A stretch of DNA of 64,000 bases, from assembly GCF_900116195.1 (NCBI RefSeq), contig NZ_FOZW01000014.1, forward strand, positions 62,001 through 126,000, in the 5' to 3' direction. The translations under genes and the position numbers were made by a program. The notes under the pieces were generated by a model that saw nothing but the letters and a program-made list of their open reading frames with translations, was not told where the DNA came from and made no database searches. This document shows, one piece after another, positions 18,256 to 27,738 of the stretch (positions within the stretch are counted from its first letter, which is position 1; each line of letters starts with the position of its first letter). This DNA is from Alloyangia pacifica (lineage in GTDB: Bacteria > Pseudomonadota > Alphaproteobacteria > Rhodobacterales > Rhodobacteraceae).

Positions 18256-19648
18256 CGCCTTTGCCGAAGCCCTGAGCCGCGCGCTGCCCGAGGGCAGGCT
18301 GCGCCGCGCCGAGCCGCGCTACCTCGAAGAGCCGCGCGGCCGCTGGCAGGGCATCTCGGGCTGGGTGGCGCTGCCGCGCACCGTCGAGGAGGTCTCGGCC
18401 ATCGTCCGCGCCTGCAACGACGCCCGTGTCGGCCTGCTGCCCTATGGCGGCGGTACAGGGCTCGTCGGCGGGCAGATTGCCCCCGAGGGCCCCGCCCCGC
18501 TGATCCTCTCGCTCGAACGCATGTCGGCGATCCGCGCCATCTACCCCGAGGAGAACGTGCTGGTCGCCGAGGCCGGCGCGGTGCTGGCCGACGTGCAGGC
18601 CGCCGCGCTGGAGGCAAACCGCCTCTTCCCGCTGTCGCTGGCCTCCGAGGGCACGGCGCGGATCGGCGGGCTGCTTTCGACCAACGCCGGCGGGGTCAAC
18701 GTGCTGCGCTACGGAAATGCCCGCGAGCAGGTGCTCGGTCTCGAGGCCGTGCTGCCCGACGGCACGGTCTGGCACGGGCTGAAACGGCTGCGCAAGGACA
18801 ACACCGGCTACGACCTGCGCGGGCTGCTGCTGGGGGCCGAGGGCACGCTCGGGGTGATCACCGCCGCCGCGCTGAAACTCTCGCCGGTGCCCGCGGCAAC
18901 CGGCACCGCGCTGCTGGCGGTGCAGAGCCCCGCCGCCGCGCTGTCGTTGCTGGCGCTCGCGCGCGAGCAACTCGGCGAGATGGTCAGCGCCTTCGAACTG
19001 ATCGGCCGCATGGGCTTCGACTTCCTTGCCGAGGCGCTGCCCGAGGTGCGCCAGCCCTTCGCCGAGACCCCCGCCTGGTGCGTGCTCGTCGAATTGGGCC
19101 TCGCCCAGGGCATGGACCCCGAGGCGGCGCTGGCGGCTCTCTTCACCGCCGGCATGGAGGCCGGACTGGTCAACGACGGGCTGCTCGCCCAGTCCGAGGC
19201 GCAGGCGCAGCAGTTCTGGGAGATCCGAGAACGCATCCCCGAGGCCAACCGCGCCATCGGCGCCATCGCCAGCCATGATGTCTCGCTGCCGCTGAGCGCC
19301 CTGCCCGAATTCATCGAGACCGGGCTGGCGCGACTGGCGCAGGTCGGCGATTTCCGGGTGAACTGCTTCGGCCACCTCGGCGACGGCAACCTGCACTACA
19401 ATGTCTTCCCGCCGAAGGGACGGAAGAAGCAGGAGTATCTCGATGTGCGCGCCGATGTGCAGCGCTGCGTCCATGACCTCGTCAACGAAATGGGCGGGTC
19501 TGTCAGCGCCGAGCACGGTATCGGACGGCTGAAGGTGCCAGACCTCGAGCGTTACTCGGACCCCGCCAAATTGGCAGCGATGCGGTCGATCAAGGCGGCA
19601 CTCGACCCCGCGGGGATCATGAACCCCGGCGCGGTGATCCGGGGCTGA
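18233..19648 (+). CDS. FAD-binding 2-hydroxyacid dehydrogenase (GlcD/D-2-hydroxyglutarate type)
   Basis: A 471-residue flavoprotein of the VAO/PCMH fold. The FAD-binding region covers about residues 45-225, with LLPYGGGTGLVGGQ and SLASEGTARIGGLLSTNAGG, and is followed by the FAD-oxidase C domain with NCFGHLGDGNLHYNVFP (metal histidines) and SAEHGIGRLKVPDL. This set is typical of D-lactate, glycolate (GlcD) and D-2-hydroxyglutarate dehydrogenases that pass electrons to quinone or ETF. ATG 18233 lies inside the transporter's last codons behind a GGAG site. No GlcE or GlcF partners follow, which favours a stand-alone D-2-hydroxyacid dehydrogenase. Confidence 0.88.
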   Translation: MPLNPADDAFAEALSRALPEGRLRRAEPRYLEEPRGRWQGISGWVALPRTVEEVSAIVRACNDARVGLLPYGGGTGLVGGQIAPEGPAPLILSLERMSAIRAIYPEENVLVAEAGAVLADVQAAALEANRLFPLSLASEGTARIGGLLSTNAGGVNVLRYGNAREQVLGLEAVLPDGTVWHGLKRLRKDNTGYDLRGLLLGAEGTLGVITAAALKLSPVPAATGTALLAVQSPAAALSLLALAREQLGEMVSAFELIGRMGFDFLAEALPEVRQPFAETPAWCVLVELGLAQGMDPEAALAALFTAGMEAGLVNDGLLAQSEAQAQQFWEIRERIPEANRAIGAIASHDVSLPLSALPEFIETGLARLAQVGDFRVNCFGHLGDGNLHYNVFPPKGRKKQEYLDVRADVQRCVHDLVNEMGGSVSAEHGIGRLKVPDLERYSDPAKLAAMRSIKAALDPAGIMNPGAVIRG

Positions 19649-19660
19649 CACCCGGACCAA

Positions 19661-19692
19661 GGCCAGCGGGGCGGCACCGGGCCGCCCCGGCC
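19661..19692. terminator. Bidirectional hairpin between convergent genes
   Basis: GGGGCGGC/GCCGCCCC (8 bp, 5-nt loop) flanked by a further GGCC/GGCC pair, in the 48-base gap between the dehydrogenase and GYD genes. There is no U-tract on either strand. Confidence 0.5.
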
Positions 19693-19696
19693 AGTA

Positions 19697-20026
19697 TCAC
19701 GCAGGCGACTTGTAGGCCTGCGCCGCCTTGCCGGCCCGCTTCTGCATGTCCATCAATTCCTCTGCCGAGAAAGCCCGGACGGTCTGGATATTGCTCACCA
19801 TGCCCGAGGCCCCGACGCCCATCAGGCTGGCCAGCAGGTCATGCACGTCGGACGTCTCGACGATCACCATCCAGTCGGTCGCGCCGGTGGTGGCGTAATA
19901 GGCCAGCATTTTGCCGCCCGATGCCTCGACCACGGAACGCGCGCCCTCGGCGCGGTCACTGGGATTGGCGATCATGCCCTTCAAGGCCGCCGCCGTGTAG
20001 CACCCCGTCACTATGAATGTCGGCAT
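19697..20026 (-). CDS. GYD-domain protein
   Basis: A 109-residue protein of the GYD family, small alpha/beta proteins with a ferredoxin-like fold and no established function. Recognisable parts are the start PTFIVTGCYTAAALKGMI, then ARSVVEASGGKMLAYYATTGATDWMVIVE, which is the family's central strand-turn region. ATG 20026 has a strong GGGAGGA site; the longer frame lacks one. It is monocistronic and convergent with the flavin dehydrogenase. Confidence 0.88.
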   Translation of the reverse strand: MPTFIVTGCYTAAALKGMIANPSDRAEGARSVVEASGGKMLAYYATTGATDWMVIVETSDVHDLLASLMGVGASGMVSNIQTVRAFSAEELMDMQKRAGKAAQAYKSPA

Positions 20027-20160
20027 AACGAGTCCTCCCGGGTAGGATCCTCGGGTCGTCCTCTGCACCACGCAGGCCGGTCCGGCCCGCATCCTCCCGG
20101 GTAGCAGGATACCACAGCCCGTTTCTCGGGAAGTGACCGGAAGCGTGTCAGCTCAGGGGA

Positions 20161-20577
20161 TCAGCCGCAGGACCGGCTGCCGGTACGGGCCGCGCGTTCC
20201 GAGCGGATCAGCTCGAGTTCGTTCTCGACCACGGTGCCGGACTGGACCGCCGCCTCGACGGTGACATCGTCCCGCGCGTTGCGCTCTCGCAGGACCCGCG
20301 CCGCATCCATGGTTCGCCCTGCGTTGCGCAGTAGGACGACCCGTTGCAGCTCGGTGGCGCTGGTGCTGCCGCCCATCCCCGCCTCGACCTGATCCAGCGC
20401 CGCGAGCGCCGCGTCGTGCTGGCAGGCGACGGCAAACTCGGTAACTTCAGCCGAGACCGCGGCACCCTCCGGTGCCGACACGGGCGGCGCGGAATGGGTG
20501 CAGGCCGCCAGCAGCAGCGGACCAAGCGCAAGCGCGACCGGAGCAGCCGTGAGCCGGGACAGGAGGGGCGCGATCAT
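20161..20577 (-). CDS. Hypothetical lipoprotein
   Basis: A 138-residue protein. ATG 20577 follows GGAAGGAA and gives MIAPLLSRLTAAPVALALGPLLLAACTHS, a lipoprotein signal peptide with lipobox LAAC. The mature part is helical (AVACQHDAALAALDQVEAGMGG and ELQRVVLLRNAGRTMDAARVLRERNA), giving the impression of one or two TPR-like hairpins. The C-terminal Cys (GSRSCG) could pair with the Cys in AVACQHD. I do not recognise a named family. Likely location is the periplasmic face of the outer membrane. Confidence 0.7.
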   Translation of the reverse strand: MIAPLLSRLTAAPVALALGPLLLAACTHSAPPVSAPEGAAVSAEVTEFAVACQHDAALAALDQVEAGMGGSTSATELQRVVLLRNAGRTMDAARVLRERNARDDVTVEAAVQSGTVVENELELIRSERAARTGSRSCG

Positions 20578-20764
20578 GGTCTGTTCCTTCCGAGAGGGCG
20601 TTTCGCGGGCCGCGTCGAACGGACATCCGTGACGACACATCTAGGATGCTGCGCGTCTTCCGCAACCAACACAAGGCCGTGGCACCCGTCGCCCTATGCC
20701 CCGGAGAAGCGGGGGGCCGCGTCGCCGTGCCCGCCTTTTCCTCCGCTCGCCCCCCTCGGCCCTT

Positions 20765-20788
20765 CAGCCCCTCAGCCCCTCAGCCCCA
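20765..20788. repeat. 8-bp tandem repeat at the gnd stop codon
   Basis: CAGCCCCT twice and then CAGCCCCA, in tandem. The gnd stop codon (minus strand, 20780-20782) lies within the repeat. Slippage would alter the extreme C-terminus or the 3' flank. Confidence 0.6.
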
Positions 20789-22180
20789 CCAGGGCCCGTG
20801 ATGCGCGTCCTTGCCGTCCACCCGGTCGAAGCCGTGCCGTCCGAAGAAATCCCGCTGCGCCTGGATCAGCGCGGCGGTCCCGCGCGGCTGGCGCAGCGTG
20901 TCCCAGAAGGCCAGCGCCGAGCTCAGCACCGGCAGCGGGTAACCCGCCGCGATGGCCTCCGACACCAGCCTCCGCAGCGCCGGGATGCCGCGCTCGAGCA
21001 CCGGCGCAAAGCGCGGTGCGAGGAACAGTTGCCCCTCGGGCGCCCCCTCGCGGAAGGCGGCGGAGATGTCGTCCAGTAGCCGCGCCCGGATGATGCAGCC
21101 GGCGCGCCAGATCTCGGCGATGCGCGCAAAGTCGAGCTGCCAGTCGTATTCCTCCGAGGCCGCGGCGAGGATGCGGAAGCCCTGCGAATACTCGAGGATA
21201 CGCGCCGCCAGCAGCGCCGCTTCCAGCTCCTCGACGTCGGGCGTGACCCCGGCGCGGTCCGCGCCAAGCGCCGCGCCGGCCACCTCGCGCAGCGCCTTCT
21301 CCGCCGACCAGGCCCGCGCCGCCACCGCGCCCTCGATCATCGTCGCGGACTGGCCCAGCTTCACCGCCTCGATGGCGGTCCAGCGGCCGGTGCCCTTCTG
21401 CCCGGCGCGATCAAGGATGGCATCGACCATCGGCCCCTTGCCCAGCGGGTCGTCGTAGGACAGCACCTTGCCGGTGATCTCGAAGAGGTAGCTCTCGAGC
21501 GGCCCATCGTTCCAGCGCGCGAACTGCGCGCCGATCTCGGAGGGCAAGAGCCCGGCGCCGTGCCGCAGCAGGTCGTAGACCTCGGCGATCATCTGCATGT
21601 CTGCATATTCGATGCCGTTGTGCACGGTCTTCACGAAATGCCCGGCGCCGTCGGGGCCCATGCGGTCGGCGCAGGGCGCGCCCTCGAATTGCGCGGCGAT
21701 CTTCGACAGGATCGGCTGCAGGCCGGTCCAGCTTTCCTCCGAGCCGCCGAACATCATCGACGGGCCGTGCCGCGCGCCGTCCTCGCCGCCCGAGACCCCG
21801 AGGCCGACGAAATGCAGCCCGTGTTCGGCGAGCTTCGCGCTGCGCGCCCGGGTCGCGTGGAAATCGGCGTTGCCGGCGTCGATCACGGTGTCGCCTTCGG
21901 CGAGCAACGGGATCACCTGCTCGAGAAACGCGTCCATCGGCGCCGTCGAGGGGATCATTGCCAGCAGCAGCCGCGGCGTCGGCAGCGCGTCGATCAGCGC
22001 CTCCAGAGTGTCCAGCGCGGTGACGTGGTGCGCGAAAGGTTCGGCGCGGGTCATGAACTCCGCAATCGGCCCCGCGCTGCGGTTCGACACCGCGATCTCG
22101 ATGCCGTTGTCGGCCATGTTGAGCGCCAGCGCGGCCCCCATCGTGCCCAATCCGTAAATGCCGATCTGCGGGTCTGCCAT
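20780..22180 (-). CDS. gnd: 6-phosphogluconate dehydrogenase, decarboxylating
   Basis: A 466-residue enzyme, the length of the long NADP-type Gnd, which converts 6-phosphogluconate to ribulose 5-phosphate and CO2 in the oxidative pentose phosphate pathway. The Rossmann loop GLGTMG lies at residues 10-15, followed by VSNRS. The substrate motif FVGLGVSGGEDGARHGPSMM, the catalytic-lysine region GAGHFVKTVHNGIEYADMQ and GTGRWTAIEAVKLG are all present. ATG 22180 follows GGAGG; the longer frame has no ribosome site. It has no operon partners. Its 3' end abuts an 8-bp tandem repeat. Confidence 0.96.
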   Translation of the reverse strand: MADPQIGIYGLGTMGAALALNMADNGIEIAVSNRSAGPIAEFMTRAEPFAHHVTALDTLEALIDALPTPRLLLAMIPSTAPMDAFLEQVIPLLAEGDTVIDAGNADFHATRARSAKLAEHGLHFVGLGVSGGEDGARHGPSMMFGGSEESWTGLQPILSKIAAQFEGAPCADRMGPDGAGHFVKTVHNGIEYADMQMIAEVYDLLRHGAGLLPSEIGAQFARWNDGPLESYLFEITGKVLSYDDPLGKGPMVDAILDRAGQKGTGRWTAIEAVKLGQSATMIEGAVAARAWSAEKALREVAGAALGADRAGVTPDVEELEAALLAARILEYSQGFRILAAASEEYDWQLDFARIAEIWRAGCIIRARLLDDISAAFREGAPEGQLFLAPRFAPVLERGIPALRRLVSEAIAAGYPLPVLSSALAFWDTLRQPRGTAALIQAQRDFFGRHGFDRVDGKDAHHGPWWG

Positions 22181-22311
22181 GGATGCCTCCTGTGAATGTG
22201 CCGCGGAAGGTAGCGATAACATCGCGAGAGGCAAGCCTGCGTCGCCCGCCCTGCCGCGCACAACCGCTGTGCAGCGCTCGCGCGTCCGGCGCGGCTCGAC
22301 CTAAACGACAA

Positions 22312-22335
22312 AAGCCGGACGCTGCCGCCCGGCTT
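22312..22335 (-). terminator. Probable terminator of the argD-argF unit
   Basis: An AAGCCGG/CCGGCTT stem (7 bp, 10-nt loop). On the minus strand it is followed by TTTTGTCG. It lies about 75 bases past the argF stop, overlapping the end of a REP-like element. Confidence 0.6.
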
Positions 22336-22395
22336 CTTCTCTTTCCAAATATGCCGGGGGAGTCCGCCGTCAGGCGGGCGGGGGCAGCGCCCCCC
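22334..22395 (-). repeat. REP-like intergenic element, copy 1
   Basis: On the minus strand it reads GGGGGC-GCT-GCCCCC, a variable GC-rich inverted repeat, CTCCCCCGGCATATTTGG and then AAAGAGAAGAAG. The same architecture recurs at 23367, 25651, 38511, 38592 and 41180. It lies between gnd and argF. Confidence 0.75.
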
Positions 22396-22410
22396 TTCCC
22401 GACCGGAGTA

Positions 22411-23337
22411 TCAGGCGCCGAGGCACCAGCGCATGATCGCCTTCTGCGCGTGCAGCCGGTTCTCGGCCTCGTCCCAGATCACCGACTGCGGCCCGTCCAT
22501 CACCTCCGAGGTGACTTCCTCACCGCGGTGCGCCGGCAGGCAGTGCATGAAGAGCGCGTCCTTGCCCGCGGCTTCCATAAGCGTCTCGTTCACCTGGTAG
22601 GGGCGCAGCATGTTGTGGCGGCGCTCCTTGGCGCTCTGCGCGTCATGCATCGACACCCAGGTGTCGGCGACCACGAGGTCCGCGCCTTCCACGGCCTTGA
22701 ACGGGTCGCGCTCGATGGTGATGCTGGCACCCTCGTTGCGCGCCAGCCCGACGAATTCCATCTCGGGATCGAGCTGCACCGGGCCCGTGAAGGTCAGGTC
22801 GAAGCCGAACCGTCCGGCGGCATGCAGGAAGGACGAGCAGACGTTGTTGCCGTCGCCGCACCAGACCACCTTCTTGCCCTTGATCGGGCCGCGGTGCTCC
22901 TCGAAAGTGAGGATGTCGGCCATGATCTGGCAGGGGTGCGTGCGATCGGTAAGGCCGTTGATCACCGGTACGGTGGCGAACTCGGCCATCTCGGTCAGCA
23001 CCGCCTCGTCGAAGGTGCGGATCATGATCATGTCGACGAAGCGCGACAGCACCCGGGCGGTGTCGGCGATGGTCTCGCCGTGGCCGAGCTGCATGTCGTT
23101 GCCCGAGAGCACCATGGTCTGCCCGCCCATCTGGCGCACGCCGACGTCGAAAGAGACGCGGGTCCGGGTCGAGGGCTTCTCGAAGATCAGCGCGACCATG
23201 CGCCCGTCGAGCGGGGTCTCGTCGTCGGCCATGGCCTTGGGGCGGCCATTGCGGCGATCCTTGATCGCCTTGGCGCTGTCGATGATCCCCCGCAGGTCCG
23301 CCGGGTCGGTTTTGTGAATGTCGAGAAAATGGTTCAT
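22411..23337 (-). CDS. argF: Ornithine carbamoyltransferase
   Basis: A 308-residue OTCase making citrulline from ornithine and carbamoyl phosphate in arginine synthesis. The carbamoyl-phosphate loop STRTR is at residues 56-60, followed by [20 protein letters not shown] carries the second substrate histidine. The ornithine-binding region DTWVSM and the C-terminal [11 protein letters not shown] with its catalytic Cys are intact. It lies downstream of argD on the same strand with a REP-like element between them, so the two are probably co-transcribed. Confidence 0.97.
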   Translation of the reverse strand: MNHFLDIHKTDPADLRGIIDSAKAIKDRRNGRPKAMADDETPLDGRMVALIFEKPSTRTRVSFDVGVRQMGGQTMVLSGNDMQLGHGETIADTARVLSRFVDMIMIRTFDEAVLTEMAEFATVPVINGLTDRTHPCQIMADILTFEEHRGPIKGKKVVWCGDGNNVCSSFLHAAGRFGFDLTFTGPVQLDPEMEFVGLARNEGASITIERDPFKAVEGADLVVADTWVSMHDAQSAKERRHNMLRPYQVNETLMEAAGKDALFMHCLPAHRGEEVTSEVMDGPQSVIWDEAENRLHAQKAIMRWCLGA

Positions 23338-23366
23338 CTGTCGGGACTTCTTGTTGAGCCGGGGAT

Positions 23367-23420
23367 GGGGGCGCTGCCCCCGCCCGCGCGGCGCGCGGGC
23401 TCCCCCGGGATATTTGTGTC
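23367..23420 (+). repeat. REP-like intergenic element, copy 2
   Basis: GGGGGC-GCT-GCCCCC, then CCCGCGC-ggcg-CGCGGG and CTCCCCCGGGATATTTGTG. It lies in the gap between argD and argF. Orientation is opposite to copies 1 and 3. Confidence 0.75.
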
Positions 23421-23430
23421 TAGACGAAGG

Positions 23431-24609
23431 TCAGGCTGCCGCCTCCAGCGCCGAGGCGGTGGCGTCGAGGCGGCTGACGGCCTCGGCAATCTCTTCCTCG
23501 GTGATGGTCAGCGCCGGCAGCAGGCGCACGACATTGTCCGCCGCGGGCACGGTGATCACCAGCTTGTCGTAGCCGGCCTTGACGAAGTCCGCCGGGGCGA
23601 TCTTCATCTTGAGGCCGATCATCAGTCCCTGGCCGCGCACCGCCTCAAAGATCTCCGGATGCGCCGCGACGAGGCCCTCGAGCTTCTGGTTCAGCAGACC
23701 GGCCTTGCGGCTCACCTCATCGAGGAACCCCTCCTCGGTCAGCACATCCATCATCGCGCCGCCGACGGCGCAGCCGAGCGGGTTGCCACCATAGGTCGAG
23801 CCATGGGTGCCCACGGTCATGCCGGAGGCGGCCTCCTCGGTGGCCAGCACCGCGCCGAGCGGGAAGCCGCCGCCGATGCCCTTGGCGACCATCATGATGT
23901 CGGGGGTGATGCCGGCGAACTCATGGGCGAAGAGACGCCCGGTCCGGCCCATGCCGCATTGCACCTCGTCGAGGATCAGCAGGATATCCTTGTCGTCGCA
24001 GAGCTTGCGCAGCGCCTTAAGCTGGTCGTCGGGCAGCGGGCGGATGCCGCCCTCGCCCTGGATCGGCTCGATCAGGATCGCGCCGGTGTGTTCGTCGATG
24101 GCCGCCTCGAGCGCGTCCATGTCACCGAAGGGCAGATGCTTGAACCCGGGCAGGATCGGACCGAAGCCCTTGACCATCTTCTCGCTGCCCGCCGCGGCGA
24201 TGCCCGCCGAGGAGCGGCCGTGGAACGAGCCGGTGAAGGCGATGATGTCGGTCTTCTCGGGAGCGCCCTTCTCGTACCAGTACTTGCGCGCCATCTTCAC
24301 GGCGAGCTCGCAGCTCTCGGTGCCCGAGTTGGTGAAGAAAACGGTGTCGGCGAAACTCGCGGCCACCAGCTTGTCGGCCAGCGCCTGCTGCTGCGGGATC
24401 TCGTAGAGGTTCGAGACGTGCCAGAGCTTGTTCGCCTGCTCGGTGAGCGCGGCCACCAGCACCGGATTCGCGTGGCCGAGCGCGTTCACCGCGATGCCGC
24501 TGCCGAGGTCGAGGAATCGGCGCCCGTCCTCCTCGATCAGCCAGCAGCCTTCACCCTTCACGAAGTGAAGCGGTGCGCGCGAATAGGTCGGCAGGACGGA
24601 GGGGATCAT
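23431..24609 (-). CDS. argD: Acetylornithine aminotransferase
   Basis: A 392-residue class III PLP aminotransferase of arginine biosynthesis. Recognisable parts are the N-terminal PTYSRAPLHFVKGEG and LDLGSGIAVNALGHANP, the FFTNSGTESCELAVKMARKY cofactor region, LILDEVQCGMGRTG and the Schiff-base lysine in MMVAKGIGGGFPLGAVL. HGSTYGGNPLGCAVG closes the active site. ATG 24609 is the family start. It is the first gene of the argD-argF pair. Dual use as succinyldiaminopimelate aminotransferase is possible, as in other ArgD proteins. Confidence 0.96.
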   Translation of the reverse strand: MIPSVLPTYSRAPLHFVKGEGCWLIEEDGRRFLDLGSGIAVNALGHANPVLVAALTEQANKLWHVSNLYEIPQQQALADKLVAASFADTVFFTNSGTESCELAVKMARKYWYEKGAPEKTDIIAFTGSFHGRSSAGIAAAGSEKMVKGFGPILPGFKHLPFGDMDALEAAIDEHTGAILIEPIQGEGGIRPLPDDQLKALRKLCDDKDILLILDEVQCGMGRTGRLFAHEFAGITPDIMMVAKGIGGGFPLGAVLATEEAASGMTVGTHGSTYGGNPLGCAVGGAMMDVLTEEGFLDEVSRKAGLLNQKLEGLVAAHPEIFEAVRGQGLMIGLKMKIAPADFVKAGYDKLVITVPAADNVVRLLPALTITEEEIAEAVSRLDATASALEAAA

Positions 24610-24815
24610 GGGGTCTTCCTCTGCGATGAGGCCCGATTGGTGCCAAGGGCCCGGGGCCAAGTCAAGATTTCAAAGGGGGAGTCTGACGGACAAACGAAAA
24701 GGCGCGCCCGGATTGGGCACGGAAGGAGGAGCTCAGGCTCGTCGGATTCGGATCGCTTGCGTCATGCGCAGGCTATTGCCGGGTTTCCCCGCGTAAATCA
24801 AGCACCTTGCGCGGA

Positions 24816-25586
24816 TCATCCGGCAAATGGGTCGTCCGGGTAGCCAACCCCCATGAGGTAAAGCCCGTCCGGCGGGCAGACCGGGCCACAGGCGGCGCGG
24901 TCGGCGGCCTCCAGCGCGGCCTTCACGTCCGAGGCCGCCCAGCTGCCCGCGCCGACCCGCTCCAGCGTGCCGACGATCGAGCGCACCTGGTTGTGCAGGA
25001 AGCTGCGCGCGCGCAGGTGGAAGTGGTACTCGGTGCCCGCGCCGGTCTCGACCTGCTCGATGCGGCATTCGTCCAGCGTCTTCACCGGCGAGGCGGCCTG
25101 GCACATGGTCGAGCGGAAGGTGGTGAAGTCGTGCAACCCGATCAGATGCGCCGCGCCCTCGCGCATCGCTTCCAGCGAGAGCGGGTTCATCACCCGCCAG
25201 ACCTGTCCCTTTTCCAGCGTCGAGGGCGCGCGCCGCACCAGCACCCGGAAGAGATAGCGCCGCTCCATGGCCGAGAACCGCGCGTGCCAGTCATCGGCGA
25301 CGGCAGCGCAGGCACGGATCGCCACCGGTTCTGGCTTGAGGTGGAAGTTCAGCGCCTCGCCCAGCCGGAACGGGTCCCAGACCTTCTCCATGTCGCAATG
25401 CGCCACCTGCCCCCGTGCGTGCACCCCCGCGTCGGTGCGCCCGGCGGCGGCGATGGTGTGTTCGCGCTTCTCGAGCTTGCCAAGCGCAGCCTCGATCGCC
25501 CCCTGTACCGAGGGTTGATCCGCCTGACGCTGCCAGCCCGCGAAGGGCCCGCCGTCATATTCCACCAAAAGCGCGTATCTGGGCAT
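24816..25586 (-). CDS. truA: tRNA pseudouridine(38-40) synthase TruA
   Basis: A 256-residue TruA. The N-terminus [20 protein letters not shown] is characteristic, and the catalytic aspartate is D52 in [14 protein letters not shown]. Later motifs are [25 protein letters not shown] and [19 protein letters not shown]. It modifies uridines 38-40 in the anticodon arm. I chose ATG 25586 because it gives the conserved start; the longer frame runs into a repeat element. It is monocistronic. Confidence 0.96.
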   Translation of the reverse strand: MPRYALLVEYDGGPFAGWQRQADQPSVQGAIEAALGKLEKREHTIAAAGRTDAGVHARGQVAHCDMEKVWDPFRLGEALNFHLKPEPVAIRACAAVADDWHARFSAMERRYLFRVLVRRAPSTLEKGQVWRVMNPLSLEAMREGAAHLIGLHDFTTFRSTMCQAASPVKTLDECRIEQVETGAGTEYHFHLRARSFLHNQVRSIVGTLERVGAGSWAASDVKAALEAADRAACGPVCPPDGLYLMGVGYPDDPFAG

Positions 25587-25650
25587 GTCCGCCCCATAGC
25601 CCGCCGCCGCGCGCCCATCAATCCCCGTGACCCGCCGCATCTTCCACATG

Positions 25651-25701
25651 GGAAAAATATCTCGGGGGTGAGGCGTGCAGCGCCGAGGGGGCAGCGCCCC
25701 C
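25651..25701 (-). repeat. REP-like intergenic element, copy 3
   Basis: On the minus strand: GGGGGC-GCT-GCCCCC, a GGCGCTGCACGCC inverted repeat, ACCCCCGAGATATTTTTCC. It lies between truA and the ycjX unit, which diverge. Confidence 0.7.
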
Positions 25702-25831
25702 TGGCACGAGGCGTGCCGCGGCAGCGCCGGCGGAGGACGAACGCGGCGCCTTGACCTTGCGGTCCACCGCCACTGGCAACCCGGCACCTGCGCCGCTATC
25801 TCTAGGGAAACGCAGAACGAGGGACGCCGTC

Positions 25832-27259
25832 TTGGTCATCGGAACCATCGCCGACACGCTCACCCGCGGTGTCGGAAACGTCACCGACACGTTGTCGGAA
25901 ACCTTCTTCGAGCCGGTCGTGCGCATCGGCGTGACCGGGCTGTCGCGCGCGGGCAAGACCGTCTTCATCACCTCGCTGGTGGCCAACCTGCTCGACCGGG
26001 GGCGGATGCCGCAGCTCGCCGCCGAGGCGGAGGCGCGCATTCTCACCGCCTACCTGCAGCCACAGCCCGACGACACCGTGGCCCGCTTCGACTACGAGAG
26101 CCACCTCGCCGCGCTCACCGCGCGCGAGCCGCGCTGGCCCGACAGCACGCGCGCCGTCTCGGAGCTGCGGCTCTCGCTCAAGGTGCGCCCTACCGGGCTG
26201 CTGGCGGGGCTGCAGGGGCCGCGGACGGTGCATCTCGACATCGTCGATTACCCCGGCGAGTGGCTGCTCGACCTCGGCCTGCTGGAGCAGAGCTACGAGC
26301 ACTGGACCGAAAAGACGCTAAAGCGCCTGCCGCAGCGGCCGGGATCCGAGCCCTTCCTGACAATGCTCGGCGGGATCGACCCCAACGAGGAGTTCACCGA
26401 GCCCAAGGCGAAAGCGCTTGCCGAGACCTTTACCGAGGCGCTGCAGACCGCGCGCGAGGCGGGTTTCTCGGACTGCACCCCCGGGCGTTTCCTGCTGCCC
26501 GGCGAGAAAGCCGGCAGCCCCGCGCTGACCTTCGCGCCCATGCCGAAGCCGGAAAATCCCGCCCGCCGGGGCCTCTGGCGCGAGATGGACCGGCGTTTCG
26601 AGGCCTACAAGTCGCAGATCGTGAAGCCTTTCTTCCGCGATCACTTCTCGCGCATCGACCGGCAGATCGTGCTGGTGGACGCGCTTGGCGCGATCCACGC
26701 CGGTCCGCCCGCTCTGGACGACCTGCGGCGCACCATGGCGGGCATCCTCAAGGCGTTCCGCCCCGGCTCCAACGCCTGGCTGACGCAGCTGCTGCGTGGG
26801 CGGCGGGTGGAGAAGATCCTCTTCGCGGCCACCAAGGCCGACCACCTGCACCACACCCAGCACCAGCGGCTGACCGCAATCATGGAGGCGCTGACCCGCG
26901 AAGCGCGCGACCGCGCGCGCTTTGCCGGGGCCGAGACCGCGGCCATGTCGATCGCGGCACTGCGCGCCACGGTGGAGCAGACGCTGCCGCACAACGGCAG
27001 CGAGCTCGACTGCGTGCGCGGCACCCTGCTGAACCCCGATGGCTCGCGTGGGAAGCAGGCGGCCTTCTACCCCGGCGCGCTGCCCGAGGACCCGGCGCAC
27101 CTGCTGACCCCGGCGCGCGAGGGCGCGGCAGGATGGCTCGACGCGGACTACGAGATCATGCGCTTCGCCCCGGCCCCGCTGACGCTGAAACCCGGCGAGG
27201 GCCCGCCGCACATCCGCCTCGACCGCGCCGCGCAGTTTCTCGTGGGGGACCGGCTGTGA
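25832..27259 (+). CDS. ycjX: YcjX-family P-loop NTPase
   Basis: A YcjX/DUF463 protein of about 475 residues. The Walker A motif GLSRAGKT is at residues 36-43, and the Walker B-like [16 protein letters not shown] lies about 95 residues on. Further family blocks include [29 protein letters not shown] and [14 protein letters not shown], a nucleotide-specificity-like KAD motif. I prefer TTG 25832, which follows GAGGGA and leaves the short N-terminus seen in relatives; TTG 25751 is the longer alternative. YcjX is stress-associated in enterobacteria, where ycjX-ycjF form a conserved pair; its role is unknown. It overlaps the next gene (GTGA). Confidence 0.88.
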   Translation: MVIGTIADTLTRGVGNVTDTLSETFFEPVVRIGVTGLSRAGKTVFITSLVANLLDRGRMPQLAAEAEARILTAYLQPQPDDTVARFDYESHLAALTAREPRWPDSTRAVSELRLSLKVRPTGLLAGLQGPRTVHLDIVDYPGEWLLDLGLLEQSYEHWTEKTLKRLPQRPGSEPFLTMLGGIDPNEEFTEPKAKALAETFTEALQTAREAGFSDCTPGRFLLPGEKAGSPALTFAPMPKPENPARRGLWREMDRRFEAYKSQIVKPFFRDHFSRIDRQIVLVDALGAIHAGPPALDDLRRTMAGILKAFRPGSNAWLTQLLRGRRVEKILFAATKADHLHHTQHQRLTAIMEALTREARDRARFAGAETAAMSIAALRATVEQTLPHNGSELDCVRGTLLNPDGSRGKQAAFYPGALPEDPAHLLTPAREGAAGWLDADYEIMRFAPAPLTLKPGEGPPHIRLDRAAQFLVGDRL

Positions 27260-27738
27260 GCCCGCTGCTGCGCCCCGCCCGCTCCACCGATGCCGGCAGC
27301 CTCGGCGAGATGATCACCCGCGCGGTGGAGGCCCGCGACTGGAAGCCGGTGCTGCACAGCGCCGCGGAGGACATCGCCCACGCCGGCACGATGATCGAGC
27401 GGGGATGGGTCACCGTGGCCGAGGACGGCCCGGGGGCGGTGGTGGGTTTTCTCGCCCGGGAGGGCAGCTACGTGCACGCGCTCTTTGTCGCGCCGGGCGC
27501 ACAGGGGCGTGGCGTCGGCCGTACCCTGCTGGAAGATGCCCAGCGCCGCGCAGCCCGGCTGGAGCTCTGGACCTTTGTCGCCAACGCCCGCGCGCGGCGC
27601 TTCTACGAGCGCGCAGGCTTCGCCGTGACCCGACGCGGCGATGGCTCTGCCAACGAAGAAGGCCTGCCGGATCTTTTCTACGTCTGGGAGGCCCCCGACA
27701 TCGGGTCCGTCCCCCGCAGCATGGAGGCCCGCGCATGA
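27256..27738 (+). CDS. GNAT-family N-acetyltransferase
   Basis: A 160-residue GNAT protein. The acetyl-CoA loop is visible as LFVAPGAQGRGVGRTLLEDA (motif A), followed by LWTFVANARARRFYERAGFAVTRRGDG (motif B). It starts at GTG 27256 overlapping the ycjX stop by four bases, and its own stop overlaps the ycjF start (ATGA). It is thus embedded between ycjX and ycjF in one coupled unit. Its substrate is unknown; an acetylation role for the YcjX/YcjF system would be inference from context. Confidence 0.88.
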   Translation: MSPLLRPARSTDAGSLGEMITRAVEARDWKPVLHSAAEDIAHAGTMIERGWVTVAEDGPGAVVGFLAREGSYVHALFVAPGAQGRGVGRTLLEDAQRRAARLELWTFVANARARRFYERAGFAVTRRGDGSANEEGLPDLFYVWEAPDIGSVPRSMEARA

